Of a stretch of 60,968 nucleotides of DNA, positions 60,842 through 60,968 are shown one piece after another (position 1 is the first letter of the stretch; every line of letters starts with the position of its first letter). Position numbers and translations under genes: made by a program. The notes beneath the pieces were generated by a model. It saw only the letters and a program-made list of their open reading frames with translations. It did not search any database and had not been told where the DNA came from. Location of the stretch: positions 1 through 60,968 of the forward strand of contig JAIBBD010000006.1 in NCBI GenBank assembly GCA_019694855.1, read 5' to 3'. This stretch comes from Dehalococcoidia bacterium (GTDB taxonomy: Bacteria > Chloroflexota > Dehalococcoidia > UBA2979).

Positions 60842-60849
60842 CGCGCGGG
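60842..60849. repeat. Target site duplication, right copy (CGCGCGGG)
   Basis: Exact copy of 57809-57816, directly flanking the right inverted repeat. Confidence 0.85.
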
Positions 60850-60857
60850 CCTATGAT

Positions 60858-60886
60858 TTCGCACCGAGGGAACGTTCCGTTAGACT
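60858..60886 (+). promoter_or_regulatory. Promoter candidate with internal palindrome
   Basis: TTCGCA (60858-60863), 17-bp spacer, TAGACT (60881-60886). The spacer holds the perfect palindrome GGAACGTTCC (60869-60878), a possible operator. It is upstream of the gene that starts near 60951 and just outside the transposon. Confidence 0.38.
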
Positions 60887-60950
60887 AAACCAAACGTACC
60901 GCGGCGCATTCCGGCGGCGCACTGCTGAACTGCTGAAAAGGACGCCGCCC

Positions 60951-60968
60951 GTGGCTGTGACCGTGCTG
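60951..60968 (+). CDS. Start of a gene running off the window
   Basis: GTG at 60951 with AAAGGA about ten bases upstream begins MAVTVL and is open to the window end. Only six codons are visible, so identity cannot be stated. The transposon insertion lies about 110 bp upstream and may have altered its promoter. Confidence 0.4.

Overview
The window is 60,968 bp of GC-rich bacterial chromosome, densely packed with short intergenic gaps and many 1-4 bp stop/start overlaps. Several features fit a Chloroflexota-like organism (Dehalococcoidia/Tepidiformia type): RemA beside gmk, a secreted Ig-repeat protein, a NADH dehydrogenase B gene standing alone, and a fused AhbA/AhbB siroheme decarboxylase. 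That placement is an inference from gene content, not a phylogeny.

Region 1 (1-8,543) starts inside a cysteine desulfurase. A translationally coupled cluster follows: circularly permuted ATP-grasp, alpha-E protein, Anbu-type proteasome-like peptidase and transglutaminase. Then come msrA, a lone nuoB, a frameshifted SnoaL-like pseudogene, a trans-aconitate-type methyltransferase and an LLM-class oxidoreductase.

Region 2 (8,661-22,065) has a lipoprotein, a membrane protein and a FrnE-like DsbA protein. Next is a four-gene minus-strand operon for an exported type II DMSO-reductase-family molybdoenzyme (alpha, beta, haem gamma, chaperone). A MobB-FmdE fusion that probably supplies its cofactor diverges from it. 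A ten-repeat secreted Ig-like protein and a GNAT acetyltransferase follow.

Region 3 (22,143-35,850) holds the operon M50 protease, HD protein, tyrA, aroA, remA, gmk. After it come a beta-propeller/lytic transglycosylase pair, an MpaB-like oxygenase, pyrE (with no visible canonical start codon), lepB, a class II aldolase, and an ECF sigma / anti-sigma-like / SIMPL lipoprotein set.

Region 4 (35,944-52,918) holds dcd, the riboflavin genes ribD-ribE-ribBA-ribH, dinB and a tetrapyrrole operon. That operon encodes everything from glutamyl-tRNA to precorrin-2/sirohydrochlorin (hemA, hemL, hemB, hemC, cobA-hemD, precorrin-2 dehydrogenase). It also encodes AhbAB siroheme decarboxylase and a HemQ-like coproheme decarboxylase, which points to a hybrid siroheme-dependent haem route.

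Region 5 (52,919-60,968) has dnaN, a PRC-barrel-like protein, a SnoaL-like protein, an MFS exporter and a D-2-hydroxyacid dehydrogenase. It ends with a complete 3,025-bp IS1-like element (57,817-60,841) that has 17/19-matching terminal inverted repeats and a perfect 8-bp target duplication. Besides the transposase it carries a divergent three-gene passenger operon, a tRNA-like sequence and a small ORF. It lies just upstream of a gene that runs off the window.
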